DNA of 64,000 bases from an uncultured Lysobacteraceae bacterium (lineage in GTDB: Bacteria > Pseudomonadota > Gammaproteobacteria > Xanthomonadales > Xanthomonadaceae), in the NCBI GenBank assembly GCA_902825775.1, contig CADECF010000004.1, forward strand, positions 151,467 through 215,466, given 5' to 3'. A program made the translations under genes and the position numbers. Positions 28,048 through 37,779 of this stretch are shown piece after piece. Each line of letters begins with the position of its first letter. Within the stretch, counting starts at the first letter, position 1. Below the pieces are notes generated by a model. The model saw only the letters and a program-made list of their open reading frames with translations. It was not told the origin of the DNA and searched no databases.

Positions 28048-28170
28048 CCTTCTCCCTTCGGGAGAAGGTGCCCGAAGGGCGGATGAGGGTCCGACGAAGC
28101 CACGGACGTCCGAACCATCACCGCTTCGCCGCACCCTCACCCCAACCCCTCTCCCGCAGGGAGAGGGGCT
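28048..28170. repeat. Two-armed family-5 element upstream of the DUF559 gene
   Basis: A CCTTCTCCCTTCGGGAGAAG hairpin arm with GTGCCCGAAGGGCGGATGAG is separated by a spacer of about 40 bases from the arm CACCCTCACCCCAACCCCTC with its hairpin. The same two arms in the opposite orientation make up the element inside the E2 gene at 40920-41036. Confidence 0.85.
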
Positions 28171-28175
28171 TACAA

Positions 28176-29285
28176 TCAAAGCACGCCGCGCTTCATCTGG
28201 TCGCGCTCGATGCTCTCGAACAGGGCCTGGAAATTGCCCTCGCCGAAGCCTTCGTTGCCTTTGCGTTGGATGATCTCGAAGAAGATCGGGCCGATCGCAT
28301 TGGTGGTGAAGATCTGCAGCAGCTTGCGCTTATGCGTTTCCGGATCCGCGTCGATCAGGATCTTGTTGCGGGCCAGGCGCGGCACGTCCTCGCCGTGGTC
28401 GGGCACGCGCTGGTCGATCACGTCGAAATAGGTGTCGGGCGTATCCAGGAATTCCACGCCCTGGTCGCGCATCGCTTCCACCGTCGAATAGATGTCGTCG
28501 GTGAAACAGGCGATGTGCTGGATGCCCTCGCCCTTGTACGCGTCGAGGTATTCGTTGATCTGCGACTTGGGATCGCTGGATTCGTTGAGCGGAATGCGGA
28601 CGATGCCGTCCGGCGCGGTCATCGCTTTCGACACCAGGCCGGTTTTGGCGCCCTTGATGTCGAAGTAGCGGATCTCGCGGAAGTTGAACAAGCGCTCGTA
28701 ATAGTCCGACCACTTCTGCATGTTGCCGAAGTAGAGGTTGTGGGTCAGATGGTCGATGAAGGTCAGGCCGAACCCGCGCGGATTCTGGTCCGCGCCCTGC
28801 ACCGGCAGGAAATCCTCGTACATGCTGCCCTTGTCGCCGTAACGGTCGACCAGGTACAGCATGCAGTCGCCGATGCCCTTCACCACCGGCGCGTCGACGG
28901 CCTTGCTGTCGGCCTTGTGGTCGATCGCCTCGCCGCCGTTGCCGAGCACGGTGTTGAGGACTTCCGCACCCGGCTTCTTGAACCGGATCGCGAAACCGCA
29001 GGCGCAGGGGCCGTGCGCTTCGGCGAAATCGGCGGCGAACGAATCGGGATCTTCGTTGACCAGGAAGTTGACGCCGCCCTGGCGATAGACGGTGATCGGC
29101 CGCGCCTTGTGGTGCATCACCGCGGCGAAGCCCATCTTGCGGAAATAATCGTGCAGCAGCTCGCCCTGGCCTTGCGGCGCGGCGAATTCGACGAACTCGA
29201 AGCCGTCGATGCCCATCGGGTTTTCGAAGGTGGTGACCTGCATGCCGAGGTTGGGCTGGGCGGCGGTCTGCGGTTGCGCGTTCAT
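28176..29285 (-). CDS. hppD: 4-hydroxyphenylpyruvate dioxygenase
   Basis: 369 aa. Two VOC-type domains; iron ligands are visible as His in LTFIDHLTHNLYFG and in GEGIQHIACFTDDIY, and Glu in GPIFFEIIQRKGNEGFGEGN. It converts 4-hydroxyphenylpyruvate to homogentisate, the substrate of HmgA encoded downstream. ATG start with GGAGCCGCC before it. It is divergent from a MarR-family gene, and the 89-base gap carries a palindrome. Confidence 0.97.
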   Translation of the reverse strand: MNAQPQTAAQPNLGMQVTTFENPMGIDGFEFVEFAAPQGQGELLHDYFRKMGFAAVMHHKARPITVYRQGGVNFLVNEDPDSFAADFAEAHGPCACGFAIRFKKPGAEVLNTVLGNGGEAIDHKADSKAVDAPVVKGIGDCMLYLVDRYGDKGSMYEDFLPVQGADQNPRGFGLTFIDHLTHNLYFGNMQKWSDYYERLFNFREIRYFDIKGAKTGLVSKAMTAPDGIVRIPLNESSDPKSQINEYLDAYKGEGIQHIACFTDDIYSTVEAMRDQGVEFLDTPDTYFDVIDQRVPDHGEDVPRLARNKILIDADPETHKRKLLQIFTTNAIGPIFFEIIQRKGNEGFGEGNFQALFESIERDQMKRGVL

Positions 29286-29338
29286 GGCGGCTCCTGGCTT
29301 GTTGCGGCGCGTCTTGCTAATTTCGTGCCAACGTTATA

Positions 29339-29352
29339 GTTTCAACTGAAAC
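29339..29352. promoter_or_regulatory. Candidate MarR operator between hppD and the MarR gene
   Basis: GTTTCAACTGAAAC is a perfect inverted repeat (6-bp arms, 2-bp centre) in the divergent promoter region. A second, wider inverted repeat TTGCA(N8)TGCAA follows at 29357-29374, ending just before the MarR start codon. MarR regulators often bind such sites to repress both divergent genes. Binding is inferred. Confidence 0.5.
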
Positions 29353-29374
29353 CATTTGCAAGGCGCAGTGCAAC

Positions 29375-29902
29375 ATGCCGGCCTCCCTTAGCGAAATGCC
29401 CCGCCTCGACCCCGACCCGGCGGACGCCACGGCCCCCGCCTCCGAGCATGCCGTGCTGGAGCTGGAGCGCTTCCTGCCCTATCGCCTGTCGGTGCTGTCC
29501 AACCGGGTCAGCAGCATGATCGCGCGGATCTACACCCAGCGTTTCGCCCTGGGCGTGACCGAATGGCGGGTGATGGCCGTGCTGGGCCGCTATCCGGATC
29601 TATCGGCCAACGAGGTCGCGCAGCGCACCGCGATGGACAAAGTGGCGGTGAGTCGGGCCGTATCGGGTTTGATCCAGGCCGGACGCCTGCAGCGCGAGAC
29701 CCATGGGGACGACCGCCGCCGCTCGGTGCTGCGCCTGTCGGAGGCCGGCTATCGGATTTACGACGAGGTCGCGCCGTCGGCGTTGGAATTCGAACGCAAG
29801 TTGCTGGGCGATCTGCCGCAGGACGAGCGCGCGCTTTTGTTCCGCTTGCTCGACCGGCTGGATGAATTGGAATTCAAGGTCGAATCGGAAGCTTCCGACT
29901 GA
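29375..29902 (+). CDS. MarR-family transcription regulator
   Basis: 175 aa. The winged helix is clear: ARIYTQRFALGVTEWRVMAV, LSANEVAQRTAMDKVAVSRA as the recognition helix region, and the wing ETHGDDRRRSVLRLSEAG with the conserved D-R-R. Divergent from hppD, so it probably controls the tyrosine catabolic genes in response to an aromatic intermediate, as HmgR or HppR-type regulators do elsewhere. Role inferred from position. Confidence 0.88.
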   Translation: MPASLSEMPRLDPDPADATAPASEHAVLELERFLPYRLSVLSNRVSSMIARIYTQRFALGVTEWRVMAVLGRYPDLSANEVAQRTAMDKVAVSRAVSGLIQAGRLQRETHGDDRRRSVLRLSEAGYRIYDEVAPSALEFERKLLGDLPQDERALLFRLLDRLDELEFKVESEASD

Positions 29903-29927
29903 CCTGCTCTTCGACTGACCTGCACTT

Positions 29928-30009
29928 TGTGGGAGCGGCTTCAGCCGCGAGCTCTTGATTCTGTTTTTCGACGCTCTGTGAAGAGCTCGCGGCTGAAGCC
30001 GCTCCCACG
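29928..30009. repeat. Inverted family-1 pair
   Basis: TGTGGGAGCGGCTTCAGCCG and its complement face each other around about 25 bases, as at 5266-5348. It separates the convergent MarR and thioredoxin-fold genes and may serve as transcript end for both. Confidence 0.85.
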
Positions 30010-30013
30010 AAAC

Positions 30014-30598
30014 TCAGGTTCGCGACGGCGCCCACTTCTTGAGGAACGCGATCAGCTTGTCGCGATCGTAGCCCTTGCCCTGCTCCAGCACGCCGGTGAA
30101 TTGCGAATGCAGCAATTTGCCGTCGCGGTCGAGCACGAACAGGTGCGGATAGCCTTTGGCTTGCGGGAATTTCGCCAGGAAGCGCTGGTTCTCGTTCTCT
30201 TCGCTGTAGTTGACCTTCATCCAGACGAAGTGGCTGTCGCGGAACGCGCGGATGCCGGCATCGCTGTCGACCAACGCGTCCAGGCGCCGGCACCAGCCGC
30301 ACCAGTCGCCGCCGACGTCGAGGATGATGCGTTTGCCTTCGCGTTGCGCGGCGGCGATGGCGACCTGCAAATCGCTGGCGGGATCGCGGCCCGGATCGAA
30401 GTCGGCCGCCAATTGCGCGACGGCGGGAGACTCGACGACCGCGGGCTGCTGGGAACTTTGGCCAGCTTCGGCCGCAGTCGGCGGAGACGCCGATTGACGG
30501 CCGCAGCCTGCGCACAACGCCAGCAGCGCCGCGCAACTCCAGGACCGCATTGCCATGCGGCGCATCGTGCGCCGCATGTCTTTATCCGCTAACGACAT
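30014..30598 (-). CDS. Thioredoxin-fold lipoprotein (CGWC motif)
   Basis: 194 aa if started at the ATG at 30598, whose ATG overlaps the transporter stop (TGATG). Later ATGs at 30577, 30565, 30556 and 30550 would give a shorter leader; all keep the hydrophobic stretch and lipobox LCAGC (Cys32). The thioredoxin active site is DWCGWCRRLDALV, Cys100 and Cys103, and cis-Pro follows in GYPHLFVLDRDG. It resembles DsbD-gamma-like or DUF255-type disulfide oxidoreductases acting in the periplasm. Co-transcribed with the peptide transporter. Confidence 0.85.
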   Translation of the reverse strand: MSLADKDMRRTMRRMAMRSWSCAALLALCAGCGRQSASPPTAAEAGQSSQQPAVVESPAVAQLAADFDPGRDPASDLQVAIAAAQREGKRIILDVGGDWCGWCRRLDALVDSDAGIRAFRDSHFVWMKVNYSEENENQRFLAKFPQAKGYPHLFVLDRDGKLLHSQFTGVLEQGKGYDRDKLIAFLKKWAPSRT

Positions 30599-32154
30599 CA
30601 CTTCACGCCATGCATCAACTTGCTGATGAGTGGAGACACCAGGAACAGCAACGCACCCGCGCCGACCAGCGCCCAGAAGCCGAACGTGTAGCCCGCATGC
30701 GCCGAGGCGACGGTCATGCCGGTTTCGCCGCTGACTTCGCCGGCGAAGATGCCCGACAGGTTGTTGCCGATGCCCGTCGACAGGAACCAGCCGCCCATGC
30801 CGAAGCCGACCAGACGTATCGGCGCCAACTTGGTGACCATGGACAAACCGATCGGCGACAAGCACAGCTCACCGATCGATTGAATCACGTACACCATGAA
30901 CAAGGTCCAAAACGGGATCTTGCCGGACGCATTCACCATGCCGGACAGCGCGACCATCAGCAGCAGGAAAGCCAATCCGTTGAAGATCAGGCCCAAGCTG
31001 AACTTGCGCGAGATGGAGGGCTCGACATTGCGTCGCCCCATCCAGATCCATATCGCCGCGATCACCGGCGCGAACGCGATGATCGCCAGCGAGTTGACCG
31101 ATTGGAACCAGGCGTTCGGGAACACCCAGCCGCCGGCGCCGAACAGGTCGCGGTCGACGATCTTGTCGGCCAGGAAGGTGAACGAGCTGCCGGCTTGTTC
31201 GAAGAACATCCAGAACAGCACGTTGAAGGCGAAGATGATCAGCATCGCGATCGCTTTGTCGCGCTGCACCTTGCCCTCGCGGATGCCCTCCACCAGCAGC
31301 AGCGCGCACAGGATCACGAACATCGGCAGCAGCACGTACCACTGCAGCGCGCGCGCATCCATCGACAGCAGGAAGTAGACCGCGGGAATCGCCGCCAGCG
31401 CGCCGATGAATACGTACAGCACTTTTTGCTTGCCGCCATCGCCTTCGGGCGGGCGACCGATGCCCTGCAACTGCCTGCGGCCGAACCAGAACCAGATCAG
31501 GCTGAAGACCATGCCGATGCCCGACGCGATGAACACGTACTTGTAGGCCGGCATCGCCTGCGTTCCGAACACCTGTTCGGCCAGGATGCCGGTCAAGATC
31601 GGAGCGAGGAAGCCGCCGAGGTTGATGCCCATGTAGAAGATGGTGAAGCCGGCATCGCGGCGGCTGTCGGCAACCCCGTACAACTTGCCCACCATGGTCG
31701 AGATATTGGGCTTGAACAGGCCGTTGCCGCAGATGATCGTCGCCAGGCCGAATTTGAATATCTGCGGGTCCGGCATCGAAATCATGAACAGGCCGGCCGC
31801 CATGATCACCGCGCCCAACAGGATTGAACGCTGATAGCCGAGTATCCGGTCGGCGACATAACCGCCGAAGATCGCAGCCGCATACACCAGCGCCAGATAG
31901 GCGCCGTAGATGCGGTTGGACGGCGCCTCGCCCGCGGCGTCTCCGCTGTGGAACTGCGCCACCATGTACAGCACCAACGCCCAACGGATGCCGTAGAACG
32001 CGAAGCGCTCCCAGAACTCCGTCATGAACAGCATCCACAGCGGCTTGGGATGGCCCAGGCGCTGGTCGAACGTCGGCGGCTCGCCGCCGGCGCCCAACGG
32101 CATCTGGATGGGCGGACCCGCGGGTTCGGCGGCGTTCGGAACGTTGGCGCTCAT
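30598..32154 (-). CDS. Proton-dependent oligopeptide transporter (POT/PTR family)
   Basis: 518 aa, about 14 helices. The PTR signatures are present: LFMTEFWERFAFYGIRWALV (the E-x-x-E-R-like motif in the first helix), GGYVADRILGYQRSILLG and FTIFYMGINLGGFLAPILTG. It imports di- and tripeptides with protons at the inner membrane. Start chosen at the ATG at 32154 (MSANVPNAAEP). Followed by the coupled thioredoxin-fold gene. Confidence 0.93.
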   Translation of the reverse strand: MSANVPNAAEPAGPPIQMPLGAGGEPPTFDQRLGHPKPLWMLFMTEFWERFAFYGIRWALVLYMVAQFHSGDAAGEAPSNRIYGAYLALVYAAAIFGGYVADRILGYQRSILLGAVIMAAGLFMISMPDPQIFKFGLATIICGNGLFKPNISTMVGKLYGVADSRRDAGFTIFYMGINLGGFLAPILTGILAEQVFGTQAMPAYKYVFIASGIGMVFSLIWFWFGRRQLQGIGRPPEGDGGKQKVLYVFIGALAAIPAVYFLLSMDARALQWYVLLPMFVILCALLLVEGIREGKVQRDKAIAMLIIFAFNVLFWMFFEQAGSSFTFLADKIVDRDLFGAGGWVFPNAWFQSVNSLAIIAFAPVIAAIWIWMGRRNVEPSISRKFSLGLIFNGLAFLLLMVALSGMVNASGKIPFWTLFMVYVIQSIGELCLSPIGLSMVTKLAPIRLVGFGMGGWFLSTGIGNNLSGIFAGEVSGETGMTVASAHAGYTFGFWALVGAGALLFLVSPLISKLMHGVK

Positions 32155-32315
32155 GCGGGACTTCCCCTGTGAATGACTGCAGACGGCGGCAAGGTGTAAC
32201 CGTCGCGGGGGGCCTGCGTCAAACCTGTGCGGCGGCGTATCGTTCATGCTGCGATGCAGCAACGATGCATCTCTCGCTTTGAAGTGCGGGTTTGACGCGA
32301 ACGGATAGGTCGCGC

Positions 32316-32354
32316 GCCCTCACCCAACCCTCTCCCGCAAGCGGGAGAGGGCTC
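32316..32354. repeat. Single family-5 unit
   Basis: CCCTCACCCAACCCTCTCCC followed by GCAAGCGGGAGAGGG. One hairpin with its conserved flank, in the same orientation as the arm at 28132. It lies between the transporter and Nudix genes. Confidence 0.75.
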
Positions 32355-32366
32355 AAAACCGCAGCG

Positions 32367-32780
32367 CTAATCGATCTCGGCCGCCAACCGCAGCAACCGC
32401 GGAAACTCCGGATGCACGGCTTCCAGCTTGCCTTCGGCATCGGCGAGAGAGCACCAGCGCATCTCATCGTGTTCGCGCGGCTGCAGGTTGTGCGGCTCGC
32501 CGGACAAGGCCGTGACCGCATACAGGCGCAGGCGCCAACGCTCGGACGCATCGCCGCCTTCGAGCGTTTCCAGAAAGCGCAGACGGGTCGGCACGATGCC
32601 GAGTTCCTCGCGCAGTTCGCGCACGAGCGCCTGTTCCGCAGGCTCGCCCGATTCGATGTGCCCGCCGAACACGTCCCAGGCATCGGCCAGCCAATCGCGA
32701 CCTGCGGCGCGGCGACCGAGCAGCAATTGGCCGTCGCGCACCAGCACTGCGCCGACGCAATCGTGTACGAGCAAGCTCAC
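32367..32780 (-). CDS. Nudix hydrolase
   Basis: 137 aa with a GTG start in a GTGA overlap with the kynA stop. The Nudix box is complete: [20 protein letters not shown] followed by ELGI, which provides the metal-binding Glu residues. The protein resembles MutT/ADP-ribose pyrophosphatase-like housecleaning enzymes; the substrate is unknown. Coupled translation with kynA suggests a link, perhaps by chance. Confidence 0.88.
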   Translation of the reverse strand: MSLLVHDCVGAVLVRDGQLLLGRRAAGRDWLADAWDVFGGHIESGEPAEQALVRELREELGIVPTRLRFLETLEGGDASERWRLRLYAVTALSGEPHNLQPREHDEMRWCSLADAEGKLEAVHPEFPRLLRLAAEID

Positions 32781-33655
32781 CGCGGCGACAATTCGCCCGC
32801 GCTATCGCCGATCAGCGTGCGCACTTCGAACAGTTCCGGGAAGAACGTCAGCTCCAGCGCCTGGCGCAGGAAACCCACGCCGGAAGAGCCGCCGGTGCCG
32901 CGCTTGAAACCGATGATGCGCATCACCGTGCGCATGTGGCGGAAGCGCCACAACTGGAATTGCGTTTCCAGGTCGACCAGGTCCTCGCACAGGTGATAAG
33001 CCTCCCAATGCGTCTTGGTGTCTTCGTAGATGCGCTCGAACACCGGCAGCAGCCGCGGATCGGAGACGTGCGGCTTGGACCAGTCGCGCTGCAGATGATC
33101 GGCCGGCACCGCATGGCCGCGGCGAGCGAGGAAACGCAGCGCTTCGTCGTACAGGCTGGGCGATTCCAACGCCTCGCGCAGCACCTGCGTGCCTTGCGCG
33201 TCGTGCGCGAACACTTTCAGCATGTCCGCGTTCTTGTTGCCGAGCAGGAATTCCATGGTGCGGTACTGCACCGACTGGAACCCGGACGATGGGCCCAGCA
33301 GCTCGCGAAATTCCATGTATTCGGACGGCGTCAGCGTTTCCAGCACCGCCCACATCTCGGTCAGTTGGCGCAGCACCTGCTTGCAGCGGGCGAAAATCTT
33401 CTGGCAGCGATCGAGCCGGTCCTCGCGCAGGTCCGCGATCGCCGCGCGCAGCTCGTGCACCATCAGCTTGATCCACAGCTCGGCGACCTGGTGCTGGACG
33501 ATGAACAGCAACTCGTCGTGGTGCGGCGGATTCGACAAGGGCTGTTGCGCCGACAAGAGCCGGTCCAGATGCAGATAGCCGCTGTACGTCATCCGCCCGG
33601 ACAGCTCGGTGTGGATGCCCGCTTCCAGAGGCCGCTGGTTGTCTTCGATGCTCAT
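32777..33655 (-). CDS. kynA: Tryptophan 2,3-dioxygenase
   Basis: 292 aa. Haem-dependent dioxygenase motifs are present: [36 protein letters not shown] with the active-site His, [20 protein letters not shown], and [20 protein letters not shown] near the C-terminus. It opens the indole ring to N-formylkynurenine, starting tryptophan breakdown. The frame is open upstream, but the ATG at 33655 gives the normal N-terminus. No other kynurenine gene is in the window. Confidence 0.96.
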   Translation of the reverse strand: MSIEDNQRPLEAGIHTELSGRMTYSGYLHLDRLLSAQQPLSNPPHHDELLFIVQHQVAELWIKLMVHELRAAIADLREDRLDRCQKIFARCKQVLRQLTEMWAVLETLTPSEYMEFRELLGPSSGFQSVQYRTMEFLLGNKNADMLKVFAHDAQGTQVLREALESPSLYDEALRFLARRGHAVPADHLQRDWSKPHVSDPRLLPVFERIYEDTKTHWEAYHLCEDLVDLETQFQLWRFRHMRTVMRIIGFKRGTGGSSGVGFLRQALELTFFPELFEVRTLIGDSAGELSPR

Positions 33656-33796
33656 GCCGGAAAGGTCGGAAGTCTGCTGCAATGCGGCAATCAGGGTACC
33701 CGATTGCGTCACCGGCGTGTCATGCCGGCCCCCCAGGATTGCGGCACAATCGCTTGGCCGCGGCCCCCGCCGCGGCCACTTTCGGGGATCTAAACG

Positions 33797-36700
33797 ATGA
33801 ACGGATTCGCGCGCCGTGCGGCGCTGGCACTGGTCTTGTCCTGCGGCCTGAGCGCCGCCCATGCGCAATGCATCGACATCGACGCCGTCGATGTCGCCCA
33901 CACCCAGAATTTCGATACGCTCGCCAACAGCGGCACCGCGAACACGCTTGCGCTGCCGGGCTGGCAGATGCTCGAAAGCGGCGGCGGCACCCGCGACAAC
34001 GAGTTGTATGCAGCCGATGCCGGCACCTCCAACACCGGCGACACTTATAGCTTCGGCGCGTCCGGCGCGACCGAGCGCGCGCTCGGCGGCCTGCGCAGCG
34101 GCACGCTGGTGCCGACCTTCGGCGCCTGCTTCACCAACAACACCGGCGCCGCGATCGAGGCCTTGGACATCGCCTACATCGGCGAACAATGGCGCCTGGG
34201 CACGGCTTCGCGCAGCGACCAGATCGACTTCCAGTACAGCCTGGACGCCGGCGACGTGGCGACCGGCAACTGGGTGAACGTCGACACGCTCGATTTCGCC
34301 ACGCCCAACACCGCGACCGTCGGCGCGAAAGACGGCAACGATCCCGCCAACCGCACCGCGCGATCCGCCAACGTCGGCGGCCTTTCGATCGCCAACGGCG
34401 CCACGTTCTGGGTGCGCTGGACCGACACCGATGCCGGCGGCGCCGACGACGGCTTATCCGTCGACGACTTCTCGCTGACCGCGCGCGGCGAAGGCGGCGG
34501 TGGCGCGCCGACGCTGAGCATCGGCGATGTCAGCCAGGCTGAAGGCGATGCGGGCACGGCGCAGTTCAATTTCTTCGTCACCTTGAGCGCACCCGCGCCC
34601 GCGGGCGGCGTCAGCTTCGACATCGCAACCGCCGACGGCAGCGCCACGGCCGGCAGCGATTACGTCGGCGCCAGCCTGACCGCACAGACGATTCCGGAGG
34701 GCGCGACGAGCTACGCGTTCGCGGTGACGGTCAACGGCGACACGGCCACCGAAGCGGACGAAACCTTCGCGGTGAACGTGAGCAACATCGTCGGCGCCAA
34801 CGGCGGCGACGCGCAAGGCGCGGGCACCATCGTCAACGACGACATCGCGCTGGTCGCGATCCACGACATCCAGGGTCCCGGCGCGGCTTCGCCTTTGGCG
34901 GGCCAGGCGCTCAGCACCACCGGCATCGTCACCGGCCGCAAGAGCAACGGCTTCTTCCTGCAAGCGGCGGACGACGAAGCCGATGCCGATCCGGCCACGT
35001 CCGAAGGCGTCTTCGTGTTCACCAGCAACGCACCGCCGGCCGCAGCCGCGATCGGCGCGCGCGTGCGGGTCAGCGGCACGGTGGTGGAATTCGTGCCGGC
35101 CGCCGATCCGGGGCAACTTCCGTTGACCGAGATCGGCAGCGTCACCAACATCGCGCAATTGTCCGCCGGCCATGCCTTGCCGACCGCGGTCCCGCTGACC
35201 AACGCCTTGCCTGCGGCCGATGGCCCCATCGACCAGCTCGAACGTTTGGAAAGCATGCGCGTCACCGTCGCCAGCCTGACGGCGGCGGCGCCGACCGGCG
35301 GCTTCACCGACGAACCCAACGCGAGCGGCAGCAGCAACGGCGTCTTCCATGGCGTCGTCACCGGCACGCCGCGTCCGTTCCGCGAACCGGGCATCGAAGC
35401 GCCGAATCCGGCGCCGTCGGGCAGCAGCATCCCGCCGCTGCCGCGCTGGGACGCCAACCCGGAACTGATCGCGATCGACAGCGATGCGATCGGCGCCGCC
35501 AAGCTCGATGTCAGCGCCGGCACCGTCATCGCCGGCCTGACCGGCCCGCTCGATTACGGCTTCCGCCGCTATACCTTGCTGCCGGAAACCACCACGCCCG
35601 TCGCCGCCGCGGCGCCGACCGCGGCGCGCCTGCCGACCGACGACGAATTCACCATCGCCGCCTACAACCTCGAGCGCTTCTTCGACACGGTCAACGATCC
35701 GTCGACCGGCGAGCCGGTGCTGACGGCGGCGGCCTTCGCCAAACGCCTCAACAAGGCCTCGCTGGCGATCCGGAATTATCTGAATGCGCCGGACATCGTC
35801 GCCATCGTCGAAGTGGAGAACCACAGCACGCTGCAGGCCTTGGCCGACAAGATCAGCGCCGACGCCATCGCCGCCGGCCAACCCGACCCTGCCTACGAGG
35901 CTTATCTTTTCGAAGGCAACGACGTCGGCGGCATCGACGTCGGTTTCCTGACCAAAAAAGCGAACGTGCCGCCCGACGCCGAACGCGTCGAAGTGCTCGG
36001 CGTGACCCAGCACGGCAAGGCCACGACCTGGATCGACCCGAGCACCGGCGCGCCATCGCTGCTCAACGACCGCCCGCCGCTGCAGCTCGATGCGATGGTG
36101 CATTTCGGCGACGGCCGCGAGTTCCCGGTCAGCGCGATCGCCGTGCATCAGCGTTCGCTCAACGATTCGGACAGCGAAGAACCCGCAGGCCCGACCACGC
36201 TCGGCGATCGCGTGCGGCAAAAGCGCCAGAAACAAGCCGAATACCTGGCCGGTCTGGTGCAGGACCTGCAGACCGCCGATCCCGAACGCCGCATCGTGGT
36301 GCTCGGCGATTTCAACGCCTTCGATTTCAACGACGGCCTGGGCGATTCGATGAACGTGGTCACCGGCACGCCGACGCCGGACGAGCGGACCGCGGTGCCC
36401 GGCGACGGCGTCGACCTGGTGAATCCGGACCTGCTCAACCTGTTCTCGCTGGAACCGGCCGATCAGCGCTATTCGTTCGTGTTCGGAGGCAATGCGCAAT
36501 CGTTGGATCATGTACTTGCCAATCAGGCGCTGCTGAATTCGGTCGTCTCGGTAGCCCTCGACCACGCGCGCATCAATGCCGATTTCCCGGAGATCAACCG
36601 CAACGATGCGAACTCGCCGTCGCGATTGGCCGACCACGACCCGGCCATCGCGTATTTCATGGCGCCGCCGCTGCTGTTCGCCGACTTGTCGGTCACCGCT

Positions 36701-37462
36701 TCGGCCACGCCGGCCGATGTCGATGCCGGCGCGACGATGACCTTCAACGCGACCATCGCCAACGCTGGCCCGAGCGCGGCCTCTTTCCCGGCGATCGGCT
36801 TCGCTTTCGACGCGGTCTTGCCGGACCTGGCCGTCGTCGCGCCGAACGGCTGGAGTTGCGATGCGCCGGTGATCGAAGACGCACAGACTTCGGTGGCGTG
36901 CAGCGCGGCATCGCTGGCCGTGGACGGTAGCGCCGGCTTCCAGCTGACTGCGGTGGCGCCGGCGGATCGGGTCGGCGGCAGCGTGCAGATGGCGGCGCAG
37001 GCCGCTTCGCAAACCGAGGACCCGGATACGGCCAACAACGGCGCGACGGCTTCGGTGGCGGTGCAATCGCAGGTCGACTTGGGCGTGGCGATCGGCACTG
37101 CCTCGAGTTCCACGCGGCCCGGCGGCACGGTCACCTTCCAAATCCCCGTCGTCAGCAAGGGGCTCGCAGCGGCGGCGCAGGCGAAATTGGTGGTACGCGC
37201 CAACATCCCGGCACGCAACACGCTGCTGCAGGCGCCATCGGGCTGGCAATGCGTACGCGACAACGCCGCCGCCGCGCTCGAAGCCGAATGCACGCGCGCG
37301 GCCGCGATGCCGATCGGACGCACCGAGAACTTCCGCCTGACCGCGATCGTGCCGCCGCGCAGCGCACCGGCTTCGCTGGAGGTGGAAACGGAAGCGTCTT
37401 CGGCGGTGCCGGATCGCACGCCGGCCGACAACGTCGCCGTCAAGAGCATTCCCGTGAACTGA
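33797..37462 (+). CDS. ExeM/NucH-type extracellular endonuclease
   Basis: 1221 aa. Signal peptide at residues 1-23 (SAAHAQ cleavage). Then a beta-rich N-terminal domain to about 235, a Calx-beta-like domain about 237-350 ([15 protein letters not shown]), an OB-fold-like domain about 352-450 ([18 protein letters not shown]), and an endonuclease/exonuclease/phosphatase domain about 615-955 with [33 protein letters not shown] and [11 protein letters not shown]. Two DUF11-like repeats about 960-1221 end the chain. It should degrade extracellular DNA, for example in biofilms or prey. Single gene with a strong terminator. Confidence 0.9.
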   Translation: MNGFARRAALALVLSCGLSAAHAQCIDIDAVDVAHTQNFDTLANSGTANTLALPGWQMLESGGGTRDNELYAADAGTSNTGDTYSFGASGATERALGGLRSGTLVPTFGACFTNNTGAAIEALDIAYIGEQWRLGTASRSDQIDFQYSLDAGDVATGNWVNVDTLDFATPNTATVGAKDGNDPANRTARSANVGGLSIANGATFWVRWTDTDAGGADDGLSVDDFSLTARGEGGGGAPTLSIGDVSQAEGDAGTAQFNFFVTLSAPAPAGGVSFDIATADGSATAGSDYVGASLTAQTIPEGATSYAFAVTVNGDTATEADETFAVNVSNIVGANGGDAQGAGTIVNDDIALVAIHDIQGPGAASPLAGQALSTTGIVTGRKSNGFFLQAADDEADADPATSEGVFVFTSNAPPAAAAIGARVRVSGTVVEFVPAADPGQLPLTEIGSVTNIAQLSAGHALPTAVPLTNALPAADGPIDQLERLESMRVTVASLTAAAPTGGFTDEPNASGSSNGVFHGVVTGTPRPFREPGIEAPNPAPSGSSIPPLPRWDANPELIAIDSDAIGAAKLDVSAGTVIAGLTGPLDYGFRRYTLLPETTTPVAAAAPTAARLPTDDEFTIAAYNLERFFDTVNDPSTGEPVLTAAAFAKRLNKASLAIRNYLNAPDIVAIVEVENHSTLQALADKISADAIAAGQPDPAYEAYLFEGNDVGGIDVGFLTKKANVPPDAERVEVLGVTQHGKATTWIDPSTGAPSLLNDRPPLQLDAMVHFGDGREFPVSAIAVHQRSLNDSDSEEPAGPTTLGDRVRQKRQKQAEYLAGLVQDLQTADPERRIVVLGDFNAFDFNDGLGDSMNVVTGTPTPDERTAVPGDGVDLVNPDLLNLFSLEPADQRYSFVFGGNAQSLDHVLANQALLNSVVSVALDHARINADFPEINRNDANSPSRLADHDPAIAYFMAPPLLFADLSVTASATPADVDAGATMTFNATIANAGPSAASFPAIGFAFDAVLPDLAVVAPNGWSCDAPVIEDAQTSVACSAASLAVDGSAGFQLTAVAPADRVGGSVQMAAQAASQTEDPDTANNGATASVAVQSQVDLGVAIGTASSSTRPGGTVTFQIPVVSKGLAAAAQAKLVVRANIPARNTLLQAPSGWQCVRDNAAAALEAECTRAAAMPIGRTENFRLTAIVPPRSAPASLEVETEASSAVPDRTPADNVAVKSIPVN

Positions 37463-37490
37463 TCGCCATACGGCCACGGATGCACAGAAA

Positions 37491-37517
37491 AGCGCGGCTT
37501 CGGCCGCGCTTTTTTTG
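37491..37517 (+). terminator. Terminator of the extracellular nuclease gene
   Basis: AGCGCGGC (37491-37498) pairs with GCCGCGCT across a TTCG tetraloop and is followed by a T7-8 run. Preceding A residues extend the stem. It lies 28 bases after the stop codon. Confidence 0.85.
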
Positions 37518-37523
37518 CTTTTT

Positions 37524-37680
37524 GCCCTCTCCCTTTTACGGGAGAGGGACAGGCCCGAAGGGCTAGGGAGAGGGTCCGGCTTTTCGCGCCCTCTGACAGA
37601 AGAGCAAAAAAGCCACGCTTCGCTACGCTCGCGCCCCCTCTTCTGCCCTGCGGGCATCCTCCCCCGCAAGGGGGAGGAAA
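37524..37680. repeat. Family-5 elements before the dehydrogenase operon
   Basis: CCCTCTCCCTTTTACGGGAG followed by AGGGACAGGCCCGAAGGGCT and AGGGAGAGGGTCC form one element. A second arm lies at 37636-37680 (CCTGCGGGCATCCTCCCCCG with GGGGGAGG). No ORF is credible in this 317-base gap. The operon promoter should lie between 37680 and 37780. Confidence 0.7.
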
Positions 37681-37779
37681 AAGCAAGCACTTCGGCCGCC
37701 TTGCGCCTCCCGCACCGCGCAACGGCCCTTAACGCCGCTGCGGGTATCATTCGCGTTTTCAACGTCTGCCGAGTCCGCG

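Noticed and set aside
34454-37762. 1102-codon open frame on the minus strand
   Set aside because: It is antisense to the extracellular nuclease gene, has Arg-rich low-quality composition and no family motifs; GC-rich codon bias keeps the frame open.
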